NCBI GenBank assembly: GCA_907163375.1
Contig: CAJQUW010003430.1
Span: 62,001 to 126,000, forward strand
DNA: 64,000 bases
DNA from: Prostheceraeus crozeri
Lineage: Eukaryota > Platyhelminthes > Polycladida > Euryleptidae
Direction: 5' to 3'
Positions 11,830 through 23,599 of the stretch are shown piece by piece. Made by a program: the position numbers and the translations under genes. A model generated the notes under the pieces. The model made no database searches. It was not told the DNA's origin and saw only the letters and a program-made list of their open reading frames with translations. Each line of letters begins with the position of its first letter. Position 1 is the stretch's first letter.

Positions 11830-12618
11830 ACGTCAAAACATACATAGGCATCGCAATTTAGTAACGAATCTTAATACCAAAACAAATCATTTAGAGGGTA
11901 CGCACTGTTTCGCCTTACTTTTGTCAGTCTCCAATGATTACGTAAACCGATATAATAGTTTAAACAATAGATTGTCTATAAACGATACAGGATACACATG
12001 AACAAGGCTTAAGAAAAATAATAATAATATCGTCTACTTCACATGCACAACAACTATACAAATTGCGATTTAAAAAAACAAGATTATTGACAAAACATAT
12101 TGAGACAAAACTTAGTAAGGCCTACAAGCAGTAAGAACACACGGGAATACGCATGGAAAAATATGAAGACGACTTCCAATTAAAAGTCACTAATGATCAA
12201 TTTTACTTTGAGAACACAAAGGAATACTGTTGAATAGTGTGAATGTAGTGGATGCTAAATCTGCCATTCCACCCTACGCTCCTGATTACGATATCATTCA
12301 AATAACTATTCTGAGCACTTAGCCAGTTAGCCTACACACACGCAAATGTGGATTGCATTTATATTCAATCAAAGACACGTACAATAAATGAGCTATTGTA
12401 AAAGGTAACCTAGACAATCAGTGTAGATTCTACTATCGGATTGACAACTCTGAAATGCTCAATATTGCCTCAACAGCTACAGACAACTACACGTTGCCTC
12501 TCTAATAGCATCCAATAATGTTTGAAGCTTTTAATGGATAGACCTTGCTGTTGTGCGGAAAAAAAATTGCGCATGTGAAACCTTCATTCCATGATCCTGA
12601 AAATCGGCTGTTCACTAA
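11830..12618. other. no gene recognised
   Basis: Ordinary mixed-composition noncoding sequence up to the abrupt start of the G/T-rich block. I see no repeats or coding signal. Confidence 0.35.
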
Positions 12619-13545
12619 TGCATGTTTTGATGTGATGGTGGGTTGATGTGATATTGGTTTGTTTGCTGGTGTTTGTGTGGGTTTGGATATTTGGTGTGTT
12701 TTTGTGTGGGTTGTGTGGGTTGGGCGGTGTTGTGGTGGGGTCGGCTTTGTTGTGTTGGGAGTTTCTGTGTCATGATTGTGTGGAGTTTGTTGATGACAGT
12801 TGGGGTTGGTTCAGGGTTGTTTGTGGGGTGTGTGTCTAACTATTGTGTGTTTGGGTTGTTGTGTTTTAGGTGAATTGTGTTGGTGGTGGGTTTTGTGTGT
12901 GGCAGGTTGGGGGTGGGTGGTGGTGTGGGAGGTGTGGTTGGGTGGTGGGGTGATTGTGTGGTGGTGTATGATTGGGGTGGTGGGTGTGGCGCTGTGAGTT
13001 GGTTTTGGGGTGTTTTGTGGTGGTGAATTGGGTTTGTCTTTGTGTGGTGAGTTGGGTGGTGTGATTTGTGTGATTTTGATTTGTGATGCATCAATTGTGT
13101 GGGGGTTGATTGTGGGGTGTGTGCTTGTGTGGGTGGGTATTGTGTGTTGTGGTGGTGTTGTGCTGTGGGGTGGAGTGGGGTAGTGTTTGGTTATTTTGTT
13201 GTTGAATTGTGTGTGCTTTTGTGGCATATTGGGTGATTTTGTGGTGTGTGGTGGGGTTGTGGTGGTGGTGTTTGTGGTTGTTTGGGTGGTTTGTGTGGGG
13301 TCGGGATTGGGTGGTGCGTGTGGGTTGTGTGGGATGCATATTGGTGGTGTGGTTGGCTGTGGGTGGGGTGTGGTGGTGGTGGGTTGATTTTTGTGGTTGA
13401 ATTGGATGATGGGGGTGATTGATGGTGTGGTGGTGGGTCGGGTGTGTGGGAATTATGTGGGTTGTATGTTGTGAATGTGGTGGAGTGGTGGTGTGTTGAA
13501 TAATTTGTGGTGTGTGCTTGTTGGGTAATTGTGGTTGACTCGACG
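12619..13545. repeat. 0.9-kb G/T-rich low-complexity block
   Basis: The + strand is made almost entirely of G and T, with words such as TGTGTGGG, GGTGGTG and TTGTGTGG. C and A are rare throughout, and composition changes sharply at both edges. It is not a simple (TG)n repeat: unit length drifts constantly. Frequent GGG and GGTGG runs give it G-quadruplex potential on the + strand. Long open frames on both strands here, which would be Gly/Val/Trp-rich or His/Pro/Thr-rich proteins, are by-products of the composition and are not listed as genes. Confidence 0.85.
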
Positions 13546-14614
13546 TGTCATGATCGTTCAGTTTAGTTATTACTTCACTTCTTTCTTAACATCCTTCAAC
13601 GAATCAGTCTCATCATCAGAGAACAGACATAGAAACGCAAGGTTGTCAGATATTGAGAGCTGGTGACGAAGTTTCAGATTTTATCAGTTCCTTGATATTT
13701 CCGGAAGACTTATAATTGACACGCTCGGTAGCCATCAGAATACCGACAACTACTCATTGGTATACATCGAGCCACACAGCATTTTCTTGAACTAATGACT
13801 AGATTAGGATTCCCATGGTTTGGCGAGTTAATTTTCAATGAAGAAATCAAGGATCGTCAAGGGTTTCAATCATAGAAATATACTGTTTATCTGAAGTTCG
13901 CTAGAATGGAAATTGACTCAAGGTTGCGGCACATCTGGGGGAACTAAGTTGGGGCATGAAGAACCAATTAAAAGCTTCGATTTACTCATGTGACTGATTC
14001 TAACCCAATGATACAGACGTTGGCAGGTGCATCTAAGTGAGAATGCGTGCGATTTATGTGCCGTTATTGTGCATTGCATGAAGCTTAATTTCCATTCTAG
14101 AGGTTTTATTGTTGTCAATTTCTATGGTTTCAATCAATTTAATCGGGCTAATGTTGTGCATACATAAGCATTCACATAACACAGCAAATTTTATTCCTTT
14201 CAATTCAAAATCGTATGAGCATGAGTACATAATGTGGCAATACATGGAAATAGCTAGCAAAAAGATACTAGATTCGAATTTTTGAGATCTCTGTGGTTGG
14301 TAGTATTTTTAAAATTCCAGTGGCATGAAATCGTTTACAGAGGTCTTTTGCATTAAGTCGGATTTAATAAATCGTCCCAGTAGCTAATTCATAAGCAAAC
14401 AAAAGTGCCATCATGATCAAAATGGTAGCACCGGTTTGTCAGTCTGACATTCTTTGAATTGAATAAAAAATCATGATCAAAGCAATTGAATGACAACACC
14501 ACTATTTTCCGAAATTCATTTTGAAGAATTTCAATATTTTTCGAAATTCAATGGGTTTCCTGACTTTGAATTATGTTTTTTATGATTCAAGGGTTTACGA
14601 CGGGCGCGGGAACC
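13546..14614. other. no gene recognised
   Basis: Normal base composition returns here. I see no coding segment that I can support and no repeat with clear ends. Confidence 0.35.
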
Positions 14615-14622
14615 CTGTAGAT

Positions 14623-15245
14623 CAGTGGTCTTCAAAGTGTGGTACGCGTACCATTTGGTGGTGCGCCGAGCATTTCCAGGTGGTAAGCGTACCATCTAAA
14701 AACGAGGTACCTGAGGAATCAAAGCATACGGCAAATATTCGGCATACTGTATCATCCACAATATTGTACAAGAAACGCGAGAAAACGGAAATAAATGTTA
14801 CATGAAGTTTATATGCATATACTATGCCATATTTAAGCAAGACAGACAAGAGATTGTCAATTACATGATTTCCAACACGGTGCATTTCAACAAATTCTAA
14901 CAATGGTACTGCCAGGTGAATAGTCAGTGACCACTCTGCTTAGCAGCGCAGAGTTTCGTCCGGAGAGAAAAGGCTCCGCAATGCAAGAAGTCTGTTTCTC
15001 CTTTTCTTCTTCACATCAGCATAGTGTGAGAAGCCTGTCTCACAGAATTGTAAGTTGCAATTTCATGTGACATGTGAGAAAATATGAAGGTATCTGTCTT
15101 CTTAAATATAACATATACTGTTAAAATTTGCTTTTATTATTCGTCTATACCTATTGTCGTCATTCTTCCGAATGAAACTGCAGGAAAGCTTTGAGATGCT
15201 TATATTTGAAAGTGGTGCGACGTGTATAAGGTATGAAGACCACTG
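14623..15245. mobile_element. hAT-type MITE, 623 bp
   Basis: Left end CAGTGGTCTTCAAAGTGTGG and right end, on the other strand, CAGTGGTCTTCATACC form a terminal inverted repeat of the hAT kind. The 8-bp target duplication CTGTAGAT lies directly before the left end (14615-14622) and at 15249-15256 on the right. Three extra bases, CTG, separate the right copy from the element, probably replication slippage at CTGCTG. No transposase coding remains; movement would depend on a related autonomous hAT. Confidence 0.8.
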
Positions 15246-15259
15246 CTGCTGTAGATGAA

Positions 15260-16360
15260 AAAGCCTGTTTTTCAATTAGTCCGCAATTCGCGCATTAATT
15301 ACCTAAGTTTTAGGCATGGGTACGCCCAAAAAAGATTTTTTTATATACAGAGCAGAGTATACTGTTGGAAAGATGATATTCTACAGTCGGAAGTTGTCAG
15401 ACTGTAATCAGCTAGCTTCATTAGTTCACAATGGTGAAGCAATATGCAATTAATCTAACCCCTTAGCACAATGGAATTCTATTAATCTGTACGAAATTCA
15501 ACAGCATGCATCAACGAAAACATGCACATTTCATTGACTAAGTTATATGCAATGACTTTGTCGTTAAACGTCTGCGATTGATGGTGAAGTGTGACGTTGA
15601 CAGTAAAGCTAGCCACTCAACACGACAAAATCTCTACATGCCTTTGGCATCTATTCGCTCTAGCAGTTTATTTTTCAGTAATTGACAAATTTTCATAAAT
15701 GAGAAAAAAATCAATCAAAACTCCCCCTTACAATTTGCAGGCCGATATAATAAAGTAAAAGTTAAATATTTCTAAGAGAGGCCTTCGGTGTTCAGTGCCT
15801 TCAACGGTCGATGCTTGGATGGCTGCTTTCTAGCAAAGCAGACTAGGATCCACTGAAGAATTCAAATGACTTTTTAAGAAGGTATGAAGTTGTCCACTTA
15901 ATAACATTGCTGGGTAATTGGTAGATTAATAATTGAATGTGAATACATGTTTTCAGTTTCAAATATGGTCGTTGATAATTTGTTTCTATAATCAATCAAG
16001 TTTGATAAGTTCGTTCACACCCGTGTCAGACATTTTGTGCTTGCCTGATTGCTTTAGCAACTGTAGCTTTGACTACATGTGAATAGAGTGTAGGGCTGTC
16101 CTATTTTCCATCTCCCCAACAAGCGAATTTGACATCAATTATATTACTTAATAAATGCTGGCATTATTATCAGTTGCTATAGAAAAATCAGTCAACATGA
16201 ATAAAGAACGTGACTTTTAAGATATTGTGCTCTTAGCAATACAAAAAAGAAGAAGCAATACACCAGCTCCTGAGAAGTTTAGAAGTCACTTCCTGCGATC
16301 GGTTTCTTATGGAAGTGTGATTGTAAACATTATTTCCTGAAATTTAAGCGTTTAGCGATC
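15260..16360. other. no gene recognised
   Basis: A/T-rich noncoding sequence between the hAT MITE and SINE copy 2. Nothing else is supported. Confidence 0.35.
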
Positions 16361-16361
16361 C

Positions 16362-16530
16362 CTTGTTGCAGTGGTTAAGTGATAGCCCTATTGAGATAGT
16401 GGTCAACCCCGAAAGTGTCTTAGGAAGTTGACAGGCATCCGCATTAAAAGCATCACAACGCTACATCTTAAGTCTGACTATGGCGGCATCGTCCAAGTAT
16501 CCAGAGCGGGGAGCAGTGACGTTAAAGCAG
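16362..16530 (+). repeat. tRNA-derived SINE, copy 2
   Basis: The same family as 8405-8600, here on the + strand. It has GCAGTGGTTAAGTG (A-box-like), CAACCCCGAAAGTGTC, GGAAGTTGACAGGCATCC, TAAAAGCATCACAACGC and GAGCAGTGACGTTAAAG. It is diverged by many substitutions and small indels, so it is an old copy. Confidence 0.65.
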
Positions 16531-16569
16531 GTAGTGTTTTGAGTTTGGTGCAGGCTGACTCCGGTCTAA

Positions 16570-18436
16570 CGGATCATTCTTCAGAAAATAAGATGGATAT
16601 ATTAATCATAATGTAGATAATTACCATAAAATGTATGTGTATATAGTATGCCCAACTCTTTTTCAATGTCGACATTTCGATAAAAATCTACTTAGCGTTG
16701 TCATGCTTGCTAGATCTGATTTTTTTGTAATAGCGGGAACGAGTGCCAACTTACTCTTCTAATAACATCTTCAGCATTTTATTCTCAAAACAGAAAAGAT
16801 GAGAAAAAGATTGTTTGACTTTGCACTCATGATAACGAGCACACAGAGTTCCATGCACCAACTACACTGAATAATATTACTTGTCTTTCATAATCATTGA
16901 CATTCAACTTAACAGTACAGCAGGACTGTAATCCTCTATGTTGTCATGACGTGCAACAAATTCGGTCATACGAAGGCCGACAGAGATAAAGCAAACCGAT
17001 TAGCTGATTTGTTTGAGAGGAAAGATTATCTTATAAAAAATCTGCTTTACGATCCTTTGGTTATGTAATTGCAAGGTTAGGCTGATAAGTTATCATAACC
17101 AAAATGTTTCGTTCATGGATTTACTGGTTCTCAGACATTCCATTATTACTCTATCCAAATATATATCGCAGATCACAACTACGATGACAAATCCTTATAT
17201 TAAAGGAAGAAGTATTTCAATTTTGTCAGTTGTTCGGATACGACCGGAATCAGACACGTGACTTTCAAAGTACATCGATCTGCTTCACAATGCATGACAC
17301 GAGCGAGCTTGCCGTTTCAAAAGTTTCGCAAATGTTCAAGGAACGTATGAGTCCTGTACCGAGTAGAGCAGTTTTGATGAAATATAGCATACCGCCAGCT
17401 GTTGGTCCCTTCAGGTTTACTAGTTTGAGTCATATAAGTTCCGAAAACAATACATGACATTCTACGCTATAATGGAATTAAGATATAACTATGGAGAACT
17501 TACCGCACATTGAAGCCGCTCTTGAATATATTATTAGTTGTAACCACGGACAATTCCATATTACAACTGTGATTTGACATCTCTAACGTAAATTGGATAC
17601 TTAGATGGTTTGGTAAACGCATGTATAGTAGTACGCAAGGTATTTTATGATATAATTATTAATAAAGCCCGCAAATTGGGTCATTTTCCACGTGTTCATG
17701 ACAATTGTGATGACCTAATGATGGGCTAATAGACAGCATATTTTTAGGGACATCTATGACTATTACATGATAATACAGATATTTACCATTCATTACGATG
17801 GGCATGAACCGTATGGAGATGATAATGTCTGCACCTTCATTTTAATACTACGCTTAAAAGCGATGGTTCATTCACTGTGCGTAGGGGTTTCGTTCAACAT
17901 TTCGCTTTTCAAATGGAAAAGGTTAAATTGTTCCTTATACTGCTACTTTCATTAAAAGTAAAAATACCATAAATCAAAATCAACAGACGCTTTTTGTCTG
18001 AAGGCAATCATGCTGTGGAGTCCAAGTCATAGTGTCAAGACCTTGTAGAGCGAAACGGCTGGAAGGGAATTCAGTGCTTAAATGAATAAAGTCTGAGGAA
18101 GTGTCCCGGCCAAGGATTTTCAGGAAATCTACGCCACACCCAAAACATTTGCGCCCTCTATGAATAATAGAAATTTGACTGCAAAAGCATTAAGTTCTTC
18201 ATTATGAATGATGTTTCTCTAGTGACAGTCTATCAAGTCGTGCGATAATTACGATAAAACCTTCATTGATTAAAAAAAAGTAAAAATTGCAAGATGCCAA
18301 GCTGAAAATTTCTGCAAAATGCAATGGATTAAAACAACAAGATGGGATAACGTAAGCTGTTGATAACGATCGCGAATCTCGATACACTTGATGCAGAGAT
18401 AATGATTTGACTAAATGCTTCATAACATAGCAAGGA
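16570..18436. other. no gene recognised
   Basis: No open frame here has recognisable similarity, and no inverted or tandem repeat with clear ends was seen. Confidence 0.35.
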
Positions 18437-18676
18437 TGAGAAAAGAAATGCGACACTCCCTTTAGTAACGGCCTGTTATAAAATAGTTGAAATAAACTTA
18501 TATACACGGCAAACGTTTTTCGACACAGTCGCTGCCTCAGTGCAGTAAATAGAATGTCTTCTTTTTAGTTCACTGAGGCAGCGACTGCGTCGCAAAACGT
18601 TTGCCGTGTATATACTTTTATCTCAACTATTTTATTGCAAGCCGTTACTAAAGGGAGTGTCGCATCTCTTTCCTCA
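18437..18676. mobile_element. fold-back MITE with 106-bp arms
   Basis: Left arm 18437-18542 and right arm 18571-18676 are inverted copies, roughly 89% alike by eye, separated by 28 bases. The outer parts share GCGACACTCCCTTTAGTAAC and the inner parts share CAGTCGCTGCCTCAGTG. The whole would fold into one long hairpin. No target duplication could be identified, and no coding capacity is present. Confidence 0.75.
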
Positions 18677-18989
18677 CCCTAACGATGAACACCCTTCCGT
18701 TAAGGCTATCAACTGCTTCATAGTATATTTTAACGCTGTTTTATAAGTCGCAAAGGTGATTATAATACATTATTTTCTACTATTGGATTGCCGTTTCGGT
18801 TCGAGGTCCAAGTGCAATCGAAACTCTGTATCAGCAGACATTCAAAAATACTTTTTTTCTTAGACATTTGCTGACTACATATTGAAATGAAACGTCTTCC
18901 ACTTGACAATCGATGTGGATGGATGTGAAGATGACTGATGTGCCGATACATTTATTACAATCAGCGACGATGGTCTTCATCATATGTGA

Positions 18990-19225
18990 TTGACATTCAT
19001 ATGCAAGATTCGATGCTACTGACTACACTGCACGGAAATTCGAATGACAAAGCATGAATATTCTGTAGAGATACAAAAGCAGCGCAGAGCCCTGTTGCAA
19101 TCCCCTTCTATCTCCATCTCTTCTGCATTACCGACAGCTGTCATGACATGTGTCGTACAGTTTTCGTACATGTCCTTAATGATTGCGATGTAGGTTTCTG
19201 GTAGCACTTCTGTAACACACACCAT
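18990..19225 (-). pseudogene. RTE-type LINE reverse transcriptase fragment
   Basis: Minus-strand frame LPETYIAIIKDMYENCTTHV followed by VGNAEEMEIE, then in the next frame GLQQGSAL. In RTE-clade LINEs the same order is PE.YI..I.DMYE..TT.V...VG..E.F.V..GL.QGSALSP, which is reverse transcriptase motif region 3-4. A one-base shift splits the fragment near 19105. Motifs before and after it are missing. A larger remnant of the same kind of LINE lies at 37.1-43.1 kb. Confidence 0.75.
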
Positions 19226-19229
19226 AGGC

Positions 19230-19715
19230 CCATGCTGTGACTAAAAATACATTGATTTTTAATGCACTAAGGCCACAAAAAATTGGAGTATATTAATAAC
19301 CAGTAAAATTTTGATGTTATATAAAGCGACGCAGGCTTTTAGGAGTTTGACTGGCAGCACTTAAGCTGTTTAAAGCGCCTGGAATGTATAGGCATGTTCT
19401 CGGCAATTATATCAAGCAGGAACTACAACTTTTCTGATCTCCATGTTATTTCAAAATGTCATGATATGAGGGAGGTTTCGTGAATCAAAAATTCTTGGCG
19501 TGCATAATGAGTTTCAATACGTACGATTAATGCTATATCCCGTATACAGTAGAATAAATGGAATTGCCTACTTCACAATTAACGGTATAGGAGAGAGGAA
19601 CTACTAAAGAATCAAAAACGCAACAAGGAAATAAAAATCACGTAGTGGGTATACAACACAAATAATGCATAGTCTGTTGAAAAATGTCTAACATCCTTAA
19701 AAAGGAGCATGTATG
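19230..19715. other. no gene recognised
   Basis: Noncoding spacer between the RTE fragment and the short tandem repeat. No supported feature. Confidence 0.35.
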
Positions 19716-19717
19716 GT

Positions 19718-19811
19718 CAGAGAGGGGCACTGATCTTCAGAGGGGGGTCCACTGATCTTCAGAGGGGCCAACTGATCATCAGAGGGGCCCACTGATCGTC
19801 GGAGGGGGCTC
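19718..19811 (+). repeat. minisatellite, about 4 x 20-23 bp
   Basis: Four imperfect units of the form CACTGATCTTCAGAGGGG lie in tandem, with point changes (CTTC, CATC, CGTC) and variable G-runs between units. It is a short minisatellite with no visible gene context. Confidence 0.8.
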
Positions 19812-19849
19812 AGAAGGGTACCTCGCCAACTTTTTCCTCGCTAATTCTT

Positions 19850-20575
19850 CCTAATTCGGAGGCGATCCGAGCAGAATAGGCGCGATGAGCAACTGTATGA
19901 GGAAATAAGGAATATAATGGAATTGAGGGTGATTGGATGAGTACTTTGATGATGGTGGGACGTCAGAAATTTTCAATATTTTGCATTATCGTATTTTAAA
20001 AGTTTTCTAGTTTTTCGTTCAAGTAATTATCAAAATAACTACTAATTAAAGAATATCCAAAATGTAGGAATAAGTAGGTTTTTCAAGGAAAAGCATGAAA
20101 AGGTAGGATAAAGTAGGTTGCCTACTTGAAAACCTGCAACAACAGACATGCAAGGTGTTCAACAAGTGCATTTCCCTCATAACAACTTCGAAATATCCAT
20201 TACGAGAGAACTCTATACTTATAGAGAACTTATAGTCTGATGCGATATCCATCCTTCAATGAGTGATATCATAACCCGGAGCATTAATCCTTTTTTAAGT
20301 TGCATGTTAAGCCTCATGTTATTCCATGAGGCAGCTTTTCGCATTTCATGAACATATTTAGTCTACCTCTCTCAAAAAATTCGAGCTTTCTTAATGCTTG
20401 GCTAAATAACTCAACTATTCTGTGTCATCTATGCCCCTAATGACATTCAAGCACTCGTCCTCAAATCACCTGCATGATAAACGGAACATTTGTCAAAACA
20501 GCGCAGTTAAGATTGTATAAAGCAACGCGCTGCAAAGATCTTACTTGTGCAGTAATGGCAACTTCGTACGTGAAA
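19850..20575. other. no gene recognised
   Basis: Noncoding sequence. A small repeated word, AAGTAGGTT / TAGGTAGGATAAAGTAGG, occurs near 20065-20120 but is too short to define a repeat family. Confidence 0.3.
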
Positions 20576-20581
20576 CATAGC

Positions 20582-20848
20582 TTACTTATTTAATTTTGAT
20601 GCAGCAGTCGAAATCAAATGAGTAGTAGTTGGCGAAAGCGTAGTTGGCAAAACTTTAGGGGCTTTGTAGTCTTCTAAGAATGCACACCAATCACGCAATT
20701 TCTTGTAGCTTGAAAAAAACGACCGACCACAATGTTTCTTCTGCTCCATCACTTTCGCTATGTACTCGTGCTTTGCTCGTTCATTCGCCATTGCCTTTAC
20801 TTGTTCCACCGTCAACAACTCCTTAAGTCTTTGGTTAACTGAAGGCAT
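20582..20848 (-). CDS. hypothetical protein, possible 5' exon
   Basis: I do not recognise this protein. The 88-residue minus-strand frame starts MPSVNQRLKELLTVEQVK, continues through a charged helix-like part (MANERAKHEYIAKVMEQKKH) and an aromatic part (SYKKLRDWCAFLEDYKAPK), and ends in a Ser/Thr-rich tail. Its composition looks like a real soluble protein. Just upstream of the ATG is an acceptor-like ATATTTTCAG, nine bases before the start, as if the first coding exon follows a spliced 5' leader. The frame ends LNK-TAA, and AATAAGTAAG at the end could alternatively be a splice donor region. No known domain is visible. It could still be chance. Confidence 0.35.
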   Translation of the reverse strand: MPSVNQRLKELLTVEQVKAMANERAKHEYIAKVMEQKKHCGRSFFSSYKKLRDWCAFLEDYKAPKVLPTTLSPTTTHLISTAASKLNK

Positions 20849-20849
20849 G

Positions 20850-22110
20850 ATTGAAATCTGAAAATATCATGAATTAAAGTTCTACGAAGATATAATCGTC
20901 AGCAGAAAACACAATATAACAAAAAATATATTGTGGCAACCAGATAGACCGCCGGAGTAAAAGCCATAGTAGACAGATAGACCGCCGACTAAACGGAAGG
21001 GTTGAAAGCATGCATGCACCGGATTCATACGTTGTTACATCAATGCACACCGCTCCGGCTATAGACCTATAAGATGGACATATTATTGCTACATGTAGGT
21101 TACATCTAACTTATCATTTATCTGGTGACCACAGTCCGATTCTTTTACCGAAGTTCTGGAAGGCCACTTGTACAAGGAAATGACTGAAAGGTATGTTGCG
21201 CTACGTTGTGAAATGAATGCAAATAGACTGTCGGTTCAAGGAAATTAATTGAATGAATTTTTCTCTCATATACTCCCGACGAATTTTTTACTATCAACAT
21301 GCCTACATCAAATGACGCGATAGCTAGGTAATCTTTTCTTACTGGGAAATGTAGTGATAAATAATAAATCAACTTTGGTCTTATATCAAACCTATCCATG
21401 CGTGCAAGGGGGTTCAGTCCCGTGTCGCATTTTTGCTGTGAACTTCTCAATAAAATTAAGCCGCACAACCTACTGAGCCGGATTACGTCTAGTATTAGGA
21501 AGTAGGCTGTCCTGATGATGGTTGAATATTTAGATCATTCTGAATTAATACATCTAAAATAGTCGAGCAGACTATCGATGCTGATGCAATGGTTTCCTGG
21601 CTTGTTTCATAGAGTACCGAGAACAATTGAAATAGCTACAACTTCATTTTATTAGGAAAATCGATCGAAAATTACAAAAGTCTGTAGTTGTAACAAGCTG
21701 GCACAACGCATTAGATAATGCCTAATCAAGTGACATCAATTACGACATTTTCCTTGATTTCTGCCTCCAAAAATATTAATGATTTTCAACTTTTATATCA
21801 CTTGACTCCTCACAGTTCATAACTTTCATAGGTCTCATTTTTCGAAATCAAGTAAATGGGTTTTTGATCGACAATCGCTATTTTTTTGCTTTCATCGTCG
21901 CAATAGCCAAAAAACTGCGCTCGCATGCAAGCCATTCAGCATTCACTTCCCCATCCGCTTGTTGTCATCCCTGTCTCCCTCCGATTTTGGTCAGTGCAAC
22001 AAAGCTCTTTCTACTACTGATTGGCATGACTTCTTGTTATCTCATGATAACGATGATAAGGTGAAGACTTCCAATCTTTTTACTGCACTGCCATGATCCC
22101 TTCTGTAGCC
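20850..22110. other. no gene recognised
   Basis: Noncoding. A short phrase, AGATAGACCGCCG, is repeated at 20941 and 20976 about 35 bases apart. The 107-residue minus-strand frame at 21145-21468 matches nothing I know. Confidence 0.35.
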
Positions 22111-22121
22111 TACAGTTAAGA

Positions 22122-23590
22122 ATGTTCGCATGCGTTCTTCAGACCCACCCTGCCTCAATCTTTCCTCAATCTAAAGATCGTTTCTTTGATCGCGTGCCTT
22201 TTCTCAAAAATGGAAATGGGCTAATGTACTTACCTTGCACAAGAAAGACAGTAATGACTTACAATCTTCCTCTCCCAAGTAAAATTCTTGAGAAACTGGT
22301 AAGAAATCTGGTACTTTTTCCTATTTTGACTCAACTACTTCACAAAAGACAGCTATATCTCAAGTGTCTTTGGTAGATCCACAAACAAACTTTTATCAGA
22401 CATTTCCCTTCACAAATCTAACATCGCATGAGTTCTTGCAGTGGATTTCAGAAATGCGTTTGATTGCATCAGTCACGATTTACTTTTGGGAAACTTCATG
22501 AAAAATTTTAACTGTTCCCCTGACTTGATTTCTCTAAGATATTCTCAAGTGATCGCCTTGAAAGAGTTTATATGAATAACTTTCTAACTTCGTGGAAAAA
22601 CATCACCACTGGAGTTCCTCAGGGTTCTGTTCTTGGCCTACTACATTTTACTACCTACATAAATGATCCCCCTACCTTTAAAATACGAAGATGGTTGCTT
22701 ATGCGGACGACAGTACTCTTCTTCATCTTCACTCTCAAGATTCAGATAACGCGTGCTCCTTTCAGACTGATGTTGACGCTTCATCGGAATGGGCTGCCTC
22801 TAAAAGACGCTAGCAATGTTATGAAAACTAAAACTATGCGCATGAGCAGAAACTCTAGTTTTGATATTCTTACTCCTATTGTTATCCTGGATCATATCAT
22901 TGGAAGTATTCATTGTTTTGAGATCCTAAGAGTCCCTTTCCAGTCTGACCTCAGTTGGTCCCGTCAGTTGTCAGATATTTATGCAAAATGTTGCAGAAAG
23001 ATGTCTTTCGTAAAGCGTATGAAATTCAATGCTAACGCCAATGAAATTGTTTGGCACGATTATGTCAGTTTCGTTTATTGTCATGTTGCTGCATGCTGGT
23101 CACATATCTGTGATCTGCCTCAAACTGACTTCTACGAACTTGAGAGGCTTGACCGCATTGCTCGGAAGTGGGCCAACATCCGCAACGACCATAAATCTTG
23201 TCTTGCAACGAAATGCTGGATACGTCATGTATCAAACTAATTAAGAATATTGCTCTCCACAATGACTTTCATTCCTCCTCACAGTATTTTGCTAAAAAAA
23301 CATCTCTCGCTCCTAGTCAATCGTACAGCTACTACTCTCATTAAGAGAATATAACAGCGCAGATCTCAAGCAAAGTGCTGAGAAGCAGCTGCATAAGCAT
23401 AGTGAAACTTTATTGAAATACGGATATTTGTCTGCTAAGCAGCTTCTTAGTAATTGTGCGTGCCTTCATTGATTTAATTAATTTCGAGGCTGTTTTCATA
23501 TAGCAGGGCCCCGCTTGGGTGAGTTTGAGCGTTCAGGAGTAGGGGCCGAAACGTGAATCCTTACCCAAGTTCCTGTTGATGACCTCAATT
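22122..23590 (+). pseudogene. CR1/Jockey-group LINE, decayed, with 3' tail
   Basis: Remains of a non-LTR retrotransposon polymerase on the + strand. In order: PLPSKILEKLVRN (about 22269-22310), VDFRNAFDCISHDLL (about 22441-22485), TTGVPQGSVLG (about 22602-22634) and YINDPPTF. The catalytic box is still readable as A-Y-A-D-D-S-T-L-L near 22694-22720, but in a different frame from the surrounding motifs. The region after it has SDLSWSRQLSDIYAKCCRKM and ERLDRIARKWAN, typical of the thumb and C-terminal part. Frame changes at several points show it is dead. The 3' tail at 23485-23590 holds GGGCCCCGCTTGGGTGAG and CAGGAGTAGGGGCCG, also seen at 10375-10490. The endonuclease part is absent, so the copy is 5'-truncated. 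Confidence 0.8.
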
Positions 23591-23599
23591 GCACATTTT

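Noticed and set aside
12648-13400. Long open frames on both strands (Gly/Val/Trp-rich on +, His/Pro/Thr-rich on -)
   Set aside because: All come from the G/T-only composition, which lacks stop codons in several frames at once; no start context, domain or codon structure.
19718-19811. CRISPR-like repeat array
   Set aside because: Units are adjacent with no spacers, in a eukaryotic context; a simple minisatellite.
21145-21468. 107-residue minus-strand frame
   Set aside because: No recognisable motif, no splice signals of note, and surrounded by noncoding sequence.
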